Assembly (NCBI RefSeq): GCF_014646155.1 | Contig: NZ_BMMX01000003.1 | Location: 77,832-141,831, forward strand | DNA: 64,000 bases | Reading direction: 5' to 3' | Origin: Mangrovihabitans endophyticus | GTDB taxonomy: Bacteria > Actinomycetota > Actinomycetes > Mycobacteriales > Micromonosporaceae | Program-made: the position numbers and the translations under genes | Notes under the pieces: model-generated | What the model was told of the DNA's origin: nothing | Seen by the model: the letters and a program-made list of their open reading frames with translations, nothing else | Databases searched by the model: none | Shown here: positions 45,339-53,336 of the stretch, in pieces | Layout: every line of letters starts with the position of its first letter | Position numbering within the stretch: the stretch's first letter is position 1

Positions 45339-45408
45339 CGATCTTGGACTTCCGGGTCGGACAAGTCGGTTTCGGCGGGTTGAATCGGCCACCCAATGTC
45401 CAAGATCA
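45339..45408. repeat. 70-bp inverted-end element family 1, copy B
   Basis: GATCTTGGAC (45340-45349) pairs perfectly with GTCCAAGATC (45398-45407). Starts 96 bp after copy A, leaving a 25-nt spacer. Confidence 0.85.
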
Positions 45409-45460
45409 ACTGGGCGGGGGCGGCGGCGGGGCGGGGCGGGGTGGGGCGGGGTGGGCAATC
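45409..45460. repeat. G-rich repeat with quadruplex potential
   Basis: Runs of GGGGC and GGGGT in 5-bp period follow copy B directly. The G-runs satisfy a G-quadruplex pattern on the + strand. The rest of the gap up to the DUF559 gene holds the bipartite TCCACA motif. Confidence 0.8.
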
Positions 45461-45499
45461 GCTGGCACTGACGGCACGGGGGTTGCTGCTCATTCGGGA

Positions 45500-45526
45500 T
45501 ATCCACAATGAGCGGCCGTCCACAGG
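45500..45526 (+). promoter_or_regulatory. Bipartite TATCCACAA-N10-TCCACAGG motif before DUF559 gene 2
   Basis: TATCCACAA (45500-45508), 10 nt, TCCACAGG (45519-45526), 41 nt before the GTG start. The spacing is identical to that of the copy at 36295. Confidence 0.6.
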
Positions 45527-45567
45527 GCTGATGGCGTGACACCGTAGCTTGCGAAGATGCTGTCGCG

Positions 45568-46419
45568 GTGAATCAGCCACTGTGGACTAGGCGTCAATTG
45601 TGTGCGGAGATCGGCGCTGAATCGCTGCGCGGTCGCGTCAGGTCGGGATCCGTCGTGCGGTTGGTCAGGGCGGTATATGCGGCGCAGGCACCCACCGTGG
45701 ATGACCACTTGCGAGCCGTTCTCCTTCGTGCGCCCGAGCATGCACTGCTGACGCTGCATACGGCCGCCGGCTTGTTCGGGATGTACGCCCCGACGACGGG
45801 AGTTGTCCATGTCCTGGTGCCGCCCGGCAGTCCTAAGCCACGCATTCCCGGGGTGCAGATACACGAAGGTGTTCTCGGTGCCGGTCAGGCACATCTCGTA
45901 CGTGGCCTGCCGTGCGTGTCCCCGGAGCGCTGTGCGATCGACCTGGGGCGGTCGCTCTCACGTTCGGATGCCGTTGGCGTACTCGACTCGGCGGTACGCC
46001 TCGACGGCGTGACGCAGGAGTGCTTGACGCTGGAGGCGCTCCGTCACCGTGGCCTTCGTGGTGTTCGTCAGGTCCGTGATCTCTTACCGCTGATCGACGG
46101 CGGTGCCGAGTGCGCGCAGGAAAGCCAGCTTCGTCTGCTGCTTGTCGATGGCGGATTGCCCCGGCCGGAGTCGCAGATAAGGGTGTGCGACGAAGGCGGC
46201 GTTGTTCGATATCGGCTCGATATGGGTTACCGAGAGCAGCGTGTGGGCGTCGAGTACGACGGTTCCAGTCACCTCGACCTTCGAGCGTTGGCTCATGATC
46301 GGGCGCGGAGCAACTTCCTGGCGATGCAAGGATGGAAAATGCGCCACTTCACGGCCTATGACATATATCGGCGTCCGGGCTATGTGGTGTCGACGGTCCG
46401 CGCTGCGCTCGGCGGCTGA
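45568..46419 (+). CDS. AbiEi-like/DUF559 protein 2
   Basis: A 283-residue protein starting VNQPLWTRRQLCAEIG. The N-terminal part is a winged-helix/AbiEi-like region (GSVVRLVRAVYAA); the middle contains LTLHTAAGLFGMY and the end is a DUF559 PD-(D/E)xK-like domain with Glu in AQESQLRLLL, Asp in VRYRLDMGYREQ and the ExD of VGVEYDGSSHLD. Such proteins are annotated as type IV toxin-antitoxin components, but no AbiEii toxin gene is adjacent, and a nuclease role is equally possible. GTG 45568 has no obvious RBS. Both flanks carry the family-1 repeat elements. Confidence 0.82.
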   Translation: MNQPLWTRRQLCAEIGAESLRGRVRSGSVVRLVRAVYAAQAPTVDDHLRAVLLRAPEHALLTLHTAAGLFGMYAPTTGVVHVLVPPGSPKPRIPGVQIHEGVLGAGQAHLVRGLPCVSPERCAIDLGRSLSRSDAVGVLDSAVRLDGVTQECLTLEALRHRGLRGVRQVRDLLPLIDGGAECAQESQLRLLLVDGGLPRPESQIRVCDEGGVVRYRLDMGYREQRVGVEYDGSSHLDLRALAHDRARSNFLAMQGWKMRHFTAYDIYRRPGYVVSTVRAALGG

Positions 46420-46460
46420 CCAGCTTGCCGGGTATCAACACGCAAGGGGTCTCGACGCGT

Positions 46461-46529
46461 CGATCTTGAACTTCTGGCCACCGAATAGAGAGATAAGAGG
46501 CGTACGTCCGCCCAGCAACCTCAAGATCG
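46461..46529. repeat. 70-bp inverted-end element family 1, copy C
   Basis: CGATCTTGA (46461-46469) pairs perfectly with TCAAGATCG (46521-46529); total 69 bp. Left end extends to CGATCTTGAACTTC. It starts 42 bp after the DUF559 stop. Confidence 0.85.
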
Positions 46530-46620
46530 CCGAGCCGGGCCGGGCCGAGCCGAGCCGGGGTGGGGTGGGGCCGGGGTGGGGGCGGGCCGAGCCGGGGTGG
46601 GGTGGGGGCGGGGCGATCTG
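46530..46620. repeat. G-rich low-complexity tract between copies C and D
   Basis: GGGTGGGG, GCCGAGCC and similar units alternate here without a strict period. G-runs give quadruplex potential on the + strand. Confidence 0.75.
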
Positions 46621-46623
46621 CGT

Positions 46624-46693
46624 CGATCTTGAGCTTTCGGTGGCCTTTTCGTTCTGGAAAGTGGCTTTTGTGGGCCCACGAATTTCAAGATCG
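46624..46693. repeat. 70-bp inverted-end element family 1, copy D
   Basis: CGATCTTGA (46624-46632) pairs with TCAAGATCG (46685-46693); 70 bp. It starts 163 bp after copy C. Confidence 0.85.
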
Positions 46694-46895
46694 GCGTGGC
46701 GTGGCGTGGCGTGGCGTGGCGTGGCGTGGGGGGCGGGGTGCGGCGCGGCGTGGTGGTGTGCGGCGTGGGGGCGGGGTGCGGCGCGGCGTGGTGGTGCGGC
46801 GTGGTGGTGCGGGGCGGGGTGCGGCGGTGCGGGGCGGTGCGGCGTGGGACGGGGGTGCGGCGGGGCTGGGTGGGGGCGTGGGGTGATCGTGGGCT
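46694..46895. repeat. G-rich simple repeats after copy D
   Basis: Begins with about seven copies of GCGTG and continues as imperfect GCGGCGTGGTGGTGC-type units up to ~46880. No convincing gene is present; open frames here are repeat artefacts. Confidence 0.85.
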
Positions 46896-46921
46896 GAAAG
46901 TGTGGTCATCTATATGTCGAT

Positions 46922-46952
46922 CACTGCAAGGGCCCGTACAACTTTTGCAGTG
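46922..46952. promoter_or_regulatory. Inverted repeat, candidate LacI-family operator
   Basis: CACTGCAA (46922-46929) and TTGCAGTG (46945-46952) are exact complements separated by 15 nt, just upstream of the LacI gene. TTGCAG half sites are typical of actinobacterial alpha-glucoside regulators, and a related TTGCGTGCAA precedes the binding-protein gene. Confidence 0.55.
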
Positions 46953-46972
46953 GTTTGACGTAGGATTCCGAC

Positions 46973-47986
46973 GTGACTAAACGTCTGGCTGAGGTGGCCA
47001 AGAAGGCCGGCGTGAGTGAGGCGACCGTCAGTCGCGTGCTCAACGGGCGCAATGGCGTGTCCGAGTCCACCCGCGCTTCGGTGCTCACCGCCCTGGATGT
47101 GCTCGGCTACGAGCGGCCCACCAAGCTGCGTGGCGAGCGCGGCCGGCTGGTCGGCCTGGTGCTGCCGGAGTTGCAGAACCCGATTTTCCCGGCGCTCGCC
47201 GAGGTGGTCACCGCCTCGCTGGCGCAGCGCGGATTCACCCCGGCGCTGTGTGCGCGCACCATCGGCGGCGTGCCGGAGCGGGACTACATCGAGATGCTGT
47301 TGGATCATCAGGTGTCCGGGGTGGTCTTCGCGGGCGGGTCGTACGCGCTGGCCGAGGCCGAGCACGATCACTACCGGCAGCTACTGGACCGCCGGATGCC
47401 GGTGGTCATGGTGAACGCCGGGGTGAATGCCGGCTTCCCGCACATCTCCACCGATGACGCGGTCGCCGTCGAGCAGGCGTACGGACATCTGCGCAGCCTG
47501 GGTCATGACCGGGTGGGCCTGGTGATGGGCCCGGCCGATCATGTGCCGTCGCGCCGCAAGTTGACCGCGCTCGCCGAGGTGGCGGGCTGGGAGGGCGCGG
47601 AGGCGCAGTGGCCGGTCGAGCGGACCAACTTCTCCATGGAGAGCGCGCGGCTGGCCGCGTCGCGGCTGATTCAGCGTGGCGTGACCGGGATGATCTGCGC
47701 GAGTGACGTGCTGGCCCTGGGTTCGATCCGGGCCGCCCGGCGGCTGGGCCGGGATGTGCCGGGGGACGTATCGATTGTCGGCTACGACGACAGTGCGCTG
47801 ATGACGTGCACCGACCCGCCGCTGACCACGGTGCGTCAGCCTATCGAGCTGATGGGCCAGGCGGCCGTGGACATCCTGGTGAATCAGATCGAGGGCGCCG
47901 CGGCGACGACCGACGAGCTGCTGTTCGAGCCGGAGCTGGTGGTCCGTGGGTCCACCGGGCCGGCGCCGGTGGGCGCCCCGGGCTGA
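46973..47986 (+). CDS. LacI-family transcriptional regulator of the alpha-glucan locus
   Basis: A 337-residue repressor with the LacI helix-turn-helix (RLAEVAKKAGVSEATVSRVL, then the hinge region) and a sugar-binding core (VGLVLPELQNPIFPALAEV, SIVGYDDSALMTCTDPPLTTVRQP). GTG 46973 is the start. It precedes an ABC importer, a GH13 enzyme and two GH87 enzymes, all on the same strand, so it most likely responds to an alpha-glucan breakdown product such as a nigero-oligosaccharide (inference). A strong hairpin terminator follows. Confidence 0.9.
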   Translation: MTKRLAEVAKKAGVSEATVSRVLNGRNGVSESTRASVLTALDVLGYERPTKLRGERGRLVGLVLPELQNPIFPALAEVVTASLAQRGFTPALCARTIGGVPERDYIEMLLDHQVSGVVFAGGSYALAEAEHDHYRQLLDRRMPVVMVNAGVNAGFPHISTDDAVAVEQAYGHLRSLGHDRVGLVMGPADHVPSRRKLTALAEVAGWEGAEAQWPVERTNFSMESARLAASRLIQRGVTGMICASDVLALGSIRAARRLGRDVPGDVSIVGYDDSALMTCTDPPLTTVRQPIELMGQAAVDILVNQIEGAAATTDELLFEPELVVRGSTGPAPVGAPG

Positions 47987-48026
47987 GTCCCGCTGTCCGC
48001 TGCTGACCAGGAGATTTATCGCCATG

Positions 48027-48055
48027 AAAGGGCGGGCCGTGACGGCCCGCCCTTT
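48027..48055 (+). terminator. Strong hairpin terminator after lacI
   Basis: AAAGGGCGGGCCGT pairs perfectly with the following complement (14 bp) across one base, effectively a 13-bp stem with a 3-nt loop. It separates the regulator from the importer operon. Confidence 0.85.
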
Positions 48056-48108
48056 ACTGTGTGTGCCCGGTCACTGCGGTCGTGTTTTTTCTGCTGCTCG
48101 TTCACTTC

Positions 48109-48118
48109 TTGCGTGCAA
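48109..48118. promoter_or_regulatory. Candidate LacI operator before the sugar importer
   Basis: TTGCGTGCAA is a near-perfect palindrome followed by CGGTTTGACT. The same GGTTTGAC follows the TTGCAG half site in front of the LacI gene, which suggests a shared control site. TTGACT (48123-48128) could serve as a -35. Confidence 0.5.
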
Positions 48119-48219
48119 CGGTTTGACTTTGTATCGTCATCGCCACGAAACATCCGAGAGTCAGGTCACATTCTCGCCACGCGCGCACTCCTTACCCCTC
48201 CAGGAAGGGCGATATCTCC

Positions 48220-49575
48220 ATGTTCAAATCCAGGCTGCGCAGCGCCCTCGGGGTCCTGCTGGTCGCCGGCATCGGGTTGTCGACCGCCGCGTGCGGCGAC
48301 GACGCCGACAGCTCGAACAGCGACGGTCCGGTCACCCTCGTCATCAACGGTCTGCCGCCGGCCACCGAGAAGGCCAACCACGACCGATTCCTCGCCAACG
48401 TCGCGGAGTTCGAGAAGGCGAACCCGACCATCAAGATCGACGCCCGCGAGGGCAAGATGGACCCGCAGACCTTCCCGGCCAAGCTCGCCGGCGGCCAGTT
48501 GGAGGACGTCTTCTACGTCTACTTCACCGACCCGGCCAACCTGATCGCCAAGCACCAGGTGTCGGACGTCAGCGACTACCTCAAGGACTTCCCGATCACC
48601 TCGCAGATCAAGCCCGAGGTGCTGCGCGTCTTCCAGGACGGCGACGGTCACACGTACGGCTTGCCGTACAAGAACTACTCGATGGGCCTGCTCTACAACC
48701 GCGACGTGTTCAGCAAGGCCGGACTGGATCCGGAGAACCCGCCCAAGACGTGGGCGGACGTGCGGACCGCGGCCAAGAAGATCTCCGACCTGGGCGACGG
48801 CTACATCGGGTACGGCGACTACAGCAAGAGCAACACCGGCGGCTGGCACTTCACCACCGAGATGTATTCCATCGGCGGTGACGTCGCGGTCAACCAGGAC
48901 GGCACGTGGAAGGCCGCGTTCAACAACGCCAAGGGCAAGCAGGTCCTCCAGCAGTTGAAGGACATGCGCTGGACGGACAACTCGATGGGGCAGAAGCAGC
49001 TCTTGGAGTGGGCCGACCTGCTGCAGCAGATGGGCTCCGGCAAGCTCGGCATGTACCTGGCGACCGCGGACAACATCCCGACGATCGTCAACCAGTACAA
49101 GGGCAAGTACGAGACGTACGGGCTGGGCCCGATCCCCGGTGGGCAGGGCACCCTCGGCGGCGGCGAGGGCTACATGTTCAAGGCCGGCCTCAGCCCGGCC
49201 AAGATCAAGGCCGGCCTGAAGTGGCTGACCTTCTGGTTCACCTCGGCCGACCGGTACGCCGCGGAGGACAAGTGGTCGAGCGAGAACGATCTGCCCGTGG
49301 GGCTGCCGGAGCCGGCCATCTTCACCGGTGACGCGGCGCAGATCCAGGCCAAGGCGGACAAGCAGTACGCGAACGTGCCGCAGGAGAACTACGCGCCGTT
49401 CGTGGCGGACATGGGCTCCATCCCGGTGAAGCTGGAGCCGCCGAACGCGCAGCAGATCTACGCGGTGCTCGACGTCCCGATGCAGAAGGTGCTGACGGAC
49501 AAGAACGCCGACATCGACCAGTTGCTGGCCGACGCGGAGAAGCAGGTCAACTCGATCCTCGCCGGCGTCAAGTGA
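48220..49575 (+). CDS. Carbohydrate ABC transporter substrate-binding lipoprotein
   Basis: A 451-residue family-1 solute-binding protein. The lipobox LSTAACGDD follows a short signal peptide. Typical CUT1 features include AKLAGGQLEDVFYVY, YGLPYKNYSMGLLYN and the aromatic-rich C-terminal lobe. With the two permeases it forms a CUT1 oligosaccharide importer; the next genes suggest alpha-glucan fragments as ligand. No ATPase gene is present, so a shared MsiK-type ATPase from elsewhere is likely needed. Confidence 0.92.
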   Translation: MFKSRLRSALGVLLVAGIGLSTAACGDDADSSNSDGPVTLVINGLPPATEKANHDRFLANVAEFEKANPTIKIDAREGKMDPQTFPAKLAGGQLEDVFYVYFTDPANLIAKHQVSDVSDYLKDFPITSQIKPEVLRVFQDGDGHTYGLPYKNYSMGLLYNRDVFSKAGLDPENPPKTWADVRTAAKKISDLGDGYIGYGDYSKSNTGGWHFTTEMYSIGGDVAVNQDGTWKAAFNNAKGKQVLQQLKDMRWTDNSMGQKQLLEWADLLQQMGSGKLGMYLATADNIPTIVNQYKGKYETYGLGPIPGGQGTLGGGEGYMFKAGLSPAKIKAGLKWLTFWFTSADRYAAEDKWSSENDLPVGLPEPAIFTGDAAQIQAKADKQYANVPQENYAPFVADMGSIPVKLEPPNAQQIYAVLDVPMQKVLTDKNADIDQLLADAEKQVNSILAGVK

Positions 49576-49666
49576 CGTGCGGTCGCCGGCGGGTCGAACC
49601 CGTCGGCGACCACAGCCGGCACCCTCATCCACCCCGATCACTTGTGACAGAGAGGGAAGCACGCGC

Positions 49667-50581
49667 ATGGCGGTTCTCACGGCGGCACCGGCTCGCGAGT
49701 CGCGTACGGCCCGCCTGCGCCGGAGGATCAACGACAACCTCATGGCGTACGCGTTCATGGCGGCGGGCATTGCCTGCTTCGCCTTCTTCTCGTGGTACCC
49801 GCTGGTCAAGGGCGTGATCCTCAGCTTCCAGCAGGACAACTTCGTGATCCCGCCGTACTGGGTGGGCCTGGAGAACTACCGCACCCTGTTCGACGACCCG
49901 TTGTTCTGGACGGCGTGGAAGAACACGCTCTACTTCACCGTCCTCGCCCTGGTGTTCGGCTACGTCCTACCGTTCTTCCTGGCCGTGCTGCTGAACGAGT
50001 TCCGCCACTTCAGCGGCTTCTTCCGGGTGCTGGTCTACCTTCCGGTGATGCTGCCGCCGATCGTCAGCGTGCTGCTGTGGCGGTACTTCTACGACCCCGG
50101 CAACGGCCTGTTCAACACGGTGCTGCACGGCGTCGGCCTGCCCGGTTCCCAGTGGACCCAGTCGTCGCGCACCGCGATGATCTCCCTGGTCCTGGTCTCC
50201 ACCTGGGCCAACCTGGGTGGCGCCACGCTGATGTACCTGGCCGCCCTGCAAGGCATCCCGGGCGACCTCTACGAGGCGGCCGAACTGGACGGGGCCGGCA
50301 TCTGGCAGCGGCTGCGGCACGTCACCTTCCCGCAGATGCGGTTCATCATGCTGGTCCTGCTGCTGCTCCAGATCATCGCCACCATGCAGGTCTTCATCGA
50401 GCCGTTCGCGCTGACCGGCACCTCCAGTCCGGACACCATCACGGTGATGGTGCTCATCTATCGGTACGCGTTCACCGTCAACAACGACTTCGGCCTGGCC
50501 GCCGCGATGAGCGTGCTGCTCTTCGTGGTGCTCGGCGCCTTCTCCGCGCTGTACCTGCGACTCACCCGCAGCGGCGACTAG
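49667..50581 (+). CDS. CUT1 sugar ABC transporter permease (MalF type)
   Basis: A 304-residue permease with six helices and the EAA loop YEAAELDGAGIWQRLRHVTFP that contacts the ATPase. ATG 49667 has AGGGAAG upstream and removes an unlikely leader. It is the MalF-type partner of the following gene, 10 bp away. Confidence 0.92.
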   Translation: MAVLTAAPARESRTARLRRRINDNLMAYAFMAAGIACFAFFSWYPLVKGVILSFQQDNFVIPPYWVGLENYRTLFDDPLFWTAWKNTLYFTVLALVFGYVLPFFLAVLLNEFRHFSGFFRVLVYLPVMLPPIVSVLLWRYFYDPGNGLFNTVLHGVGLPGSQWTQSSRTAMISLVLVSTWANLGGATLMYLAALQGIPGDLYEAAELDGAGIWQRLRHVTFPQMRFIMLVLLLLQIIATMQVFIEPFALTGTSSPDTITVMVLIYRYAFTVNNDFGLAAAMSVLLFVVLGAFSALYLRLTRSGD

Positions 50582-50591
50582 AGGAGCTGAC

Positions 50592-51563
50592 ATGACCCTG
50601 ACCGCCCCGGCGACCGACAAGACCGGCACGGTTCCCGCCGCCCCGCCCGCGCCGCGCAAGCGTGCGACGCGCCTGAACACGACGCATGCCGGCGCCCGCA
50701 CCCTGATATCCACTGTGGACCTTCAGCGGCACCGGGTGCGGTACTTCGTGGTGCTCGGGCTGACCATCGCCGTTTTCGCGCTGGTCTTCCTCTTCCCGCT
50801 GTACTGGATGGTGACCGGCGCGGTGAAGACGCCGCGGGAGTTCGCGCTCAACCCGCCGACCTTCGTTCCGCACTCGTGGCACCCGGAGAACTACGCGACC
50901 GCGTGGGGCAACATGCGGATCGCCAAGTACTTCACCAACACCGTGCTGTACGCGCTGGGCGGGTGGCTGTTCTCGCTGATCGTGGACATCGGCGTGGCGT
51001 ACGCGCTGAGCAAGCTGCGTCCCGTGTTCGGCAAGATCGTGCTCGGGGCGATGCTGGCGAGCCTGATGCTGCCGGCCACCGCGCTGCTGGTGCCGGCCTA
51101 CCTGACCGTCACCGACGTGCCGATCTTCGGCTGGAATCTGCTGAACACCCCGTGGGCGCTGTGGCTGCCGGCCGCCGCCAACGCGTTCAACGTGTACGTG
51201 CTCAAACGGTTCTTCGACCAGATACCCAACGACCTGCTGGACGCGGCGGCGATCGACGGCGCCGGACGGTTCCGGGTGCTGACGTCGGTGGTGCTGCCGC
51301 TGTCCCGGCCGGTGCTCGGCGTGGTGTCGATCTTCATCATCGTGGCCCTCTGGAAGGACTTCCTCTGGCCGTTGCTGGTGATGCCGGACCCGGAGAAGCA
51401 GACCATCAGCGTGGCGCTGGCCCGGCTCGCGAACACCAGTCAGGTGCCGCCGACGGACTTCATGGCCGGCCTGGTCATCGCCTCGGTGCCGATGATCGTC
51501 ATCTTCCTGATCTTCCAGCGCAGCATCATCGGCGGCCTTTCGGCAGGCTCCATGAAGGGCTGA
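50592..51563 (+). CDS. CUT1 sugar ABC transporter permease (MalG type)
   Basis: A 323-residue permease. A ~45-residue basic, Pro/Ala-rich N-terminus precedes six helices; the EAA-like loop is DAAAIDGAGRFRVLTSVVLP with the usual Gly. GAGGAG lies just before the ATG. Pairs with the preceding permease. Confidence 0.92.
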   Translation: MTLTAPATDKTGTVPAAPPAPRKRATRLNTTHAGARTLISTVDLQRHRVRYFVVLGLTIAVFALVFLFPLYWMVTGAVKTPREFALNPPTFVPHSWHPENYATAWGNMRIAKYFTNTVLYALGGWLFSLIVDIGVAYALSKLRPVFGKIVLGAMLASLMLPATALLVPAYLTVTDVPIFGWNLLNTPWALWLPAAANAFNVYVLKRFFDQIPNDLLDAAAIDGAGRFRVLTSVVLPLSRPVLGVVSIFIIVALWKDFLWPLLVMPDPEKQTISVALARLANTSQVPPTDFMAGLVIASVPMIVIFLIFQRSIIGGLSAGSMKG

Positions 51564-51676
51564 CCGCACCCGCACGCCCCGGCGATCACGCCCACGACCG
51601 CCCGGCCCCGTGCGCCCGAGAACAGCCGGTGCATCCCCCTTTGCGGGCACGCTGAACAGCATGAAAGCAGGTAACA

Positions 51677-53290
51677 GTGGCTAACCCTTCCCCGTGGTGG
51701 CGCGACGCGGTGATCTACCAGGTCTACCCGCGAAGCTATTCCGACGGCGACGGTGACGGCATCGGAGACATCGCCGGCATCCGCGATCGCCTCGGCCACC
51801 TGCAGGACCTGGGGGTCGACGCGATCTGGATGAGCCCGTGGTACCCGTCCCCGATGGCCGACGCCGGATACGACGTCGCCGACTTCCGGGACATCGACCC
51901 GGTGTTCGGCACGCTGGCCGAGGCCGAAGTGCTGATCACCGAGGCGCATGCGGCCGGCATCCGGATCATCGTGGACATCGTCCCGAACCACATCTCCAGC
52001 GCGCATCCGTGGTTCCAGGCGGCCCTCGCCTCCCCGGACGCCCCGGAACGCGACTACTTCTGGTTCCGCCCCGGCAAGGGCCCAGACGGGGCGCAGATGC
52101 CCACCGCGTGGCGGGGCGAGTTCGGCGGCACCACGTGGACCCGCACCACCAACCCGGACGGCACCCCCGGCGACTGGTACCTGCATCTGTTCACGCCCGA
52201 GCAGCCGGACCTCAACTGGGACCACCCGGACGTCCGCGCGGAGTTCGAGGCGATCCTGCGCTTCTGGTTCGACCGCGGCGTGGACGGCATCCGCATCGAT
52301 TCGGCCGCGTTGCTGCTCAAGGACCCGGCGTTGCCCGAGGTGCTGGACGAGGCGCCGCACCCGTTCCACGACCTGGACGGGGTGCACGACGTCTACCGCT
52401 CCTGGCGCCGGGTGGCCGAGGAGTACGGCGGTGACCGCGCGCTGATCGGCGAGGTGTGGATGCCGGAGGTGGAGCGGTTCGCCAACTATCTGCGCGCGGA
52501 CGAACTGCACGCGGCGTTCAACTTCGACTTCCTGGGCTGCGCCTGGGATCCGAAGCTGATGCGGGCCTGCATCGAGCGCACCCTCGCCGCGCACGCCGCG
52601 GTCGGTGCGCCGGCCACCTGGGTGCTGTCCAATCACGACGTCACCCGGCATGTGACGCGGTACGGCCGGGCGGAGACCACGTTCAGCTTCGAGCTCAACC
52701 TCGACGGCACGCCGGTGGACGTGGAACTCGGCACCCGGCGGGCGCGGGCCGCGGCGCTGCTGTCCCTGTCGCTGCCCGGCGGGACGTACATCTATCAGGG
52801 CGAGGAGCTGGGCCTCTGGGAGAATGAGAACATTCCGCCCGAGCAGTTCCAGGACCCGATGTGGGGCCGCCGCGGGCACAGCCGTGACGGCTGCCGGGTG
52901 CCGCTGCCCTGGCGCGGCGACGAGCCGCCGTTCGGCTTCTCCCCGCCGGACAGTGCCGCGCCGTGGCTGCCCCAGCCGCCGGAATGGAAGGACCGCACGG
53001 CCCAGGCACAGACCGGCGACCCGAACTCGATGCTGGAGCTGTACCGATCGGCCATCACGCTGCGCCGCGCCGAACCGGGATTGCACACGGACGCGATGGG
53101 CTGGCTCGACGTCGGCCCGAAAGCCATCGGATACACCCGCGGACCGGCGTTCGCCTGCATCGTCAACATGTCCGGGGCGCCGCTGGCGCTGCCGGAGTTT
53201 CAGACCTGTCTGCTCGCCAGCAGCCCCCTCGACGGCGTCCTTCTCCCCCCGGACACCGCGGTGTGGCTGCGCCTGACCACCGAGGGCTGA
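51677..53290 (+). CDS. GH13 alpha-glucosidase (oligo-glucosidase type)
   Basis: A 537-residue cytoplasmic GH13 enzyme without signal peptide. The four conserved regions are DIVPNH, GIRIDSA (nucleophile Asp), IGEVWM (acid/base Glu) and LSNHDV (transition-state Asp). VYPRSYSDGDGDGIGD is typical of the subfamily that hydrolyses short alpha-glucosides. The GTG start has AGGTAACA upstream. In context it should split imported oligosaccharides, for example nigerose or nigerotriose from alpha-1,3-glucan, to glucose. Confidence 0.92.
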   Translation: MANPSPWWRDAVIYQVYPRSYSDGDGDGIGDIAGIRDRLGHLQDLGVDAIWMSPWYPSPMADAGYDVADFRDIDPVFGTLAEAEVLITEAHAAGIRIIVDIVPNHISSAHPWFQAALASPDAPERDYFWFRPGKGPDGAQMPTAWRGEFGGTTWTRTTNPDGTPGDWYLHLFTPEQPDLNWDHPDVRAEFEAILRFWFDRGVDGIRIDSAALLLKDPALPEVLDEAPHPFHDLDGVHDVYRSWRRVAEEYGGDRALIGEVWMPEVERFANYLRADELHAAFNFDFLGCAWDPKLMRACIERTLAAHAAVGAPATWVLSNHDVTRHVTRYGRAETTFSFELNLDGTPVDVELGTRRARAAALLSLSLPGGTYIYQGEELGLWENENIPPEQFQDPMWGRRGHSRDGCRVPLPWRGDEPPFGFSPPDSAAPWLPQPPEWKDRTAQAQTGDPNSMLELYRSAITLRRAEPGLHTDAMGWLDVGPKAIGYTRGPAFACIVNMSGAPLALPEFQTCLLASSPLDGVLLPPDTAVWLRLTTEG

Positions 53291-53336
53291 CAGGCACCGC
53301 ACCACCGGGGGTTTGGCCACCTACGAAAGGATCCCC

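Noticed and set aside
45243..46693. Integron attC sites or insertion sequence ends
   Set aside because: No integrase or transposase in the window, no GTTRRRY core site and no target-site duplication visible. A non-autonomous mobile origin remains possible but unproven.
46694..46895. Small Arg/Gly- or Trp/Ala-rich proteins in the GCGTG repeats
   Set aside because: All frames stay open because of the repeat, and no start with a ribosome-binding site or non-repetitive sequence exists.
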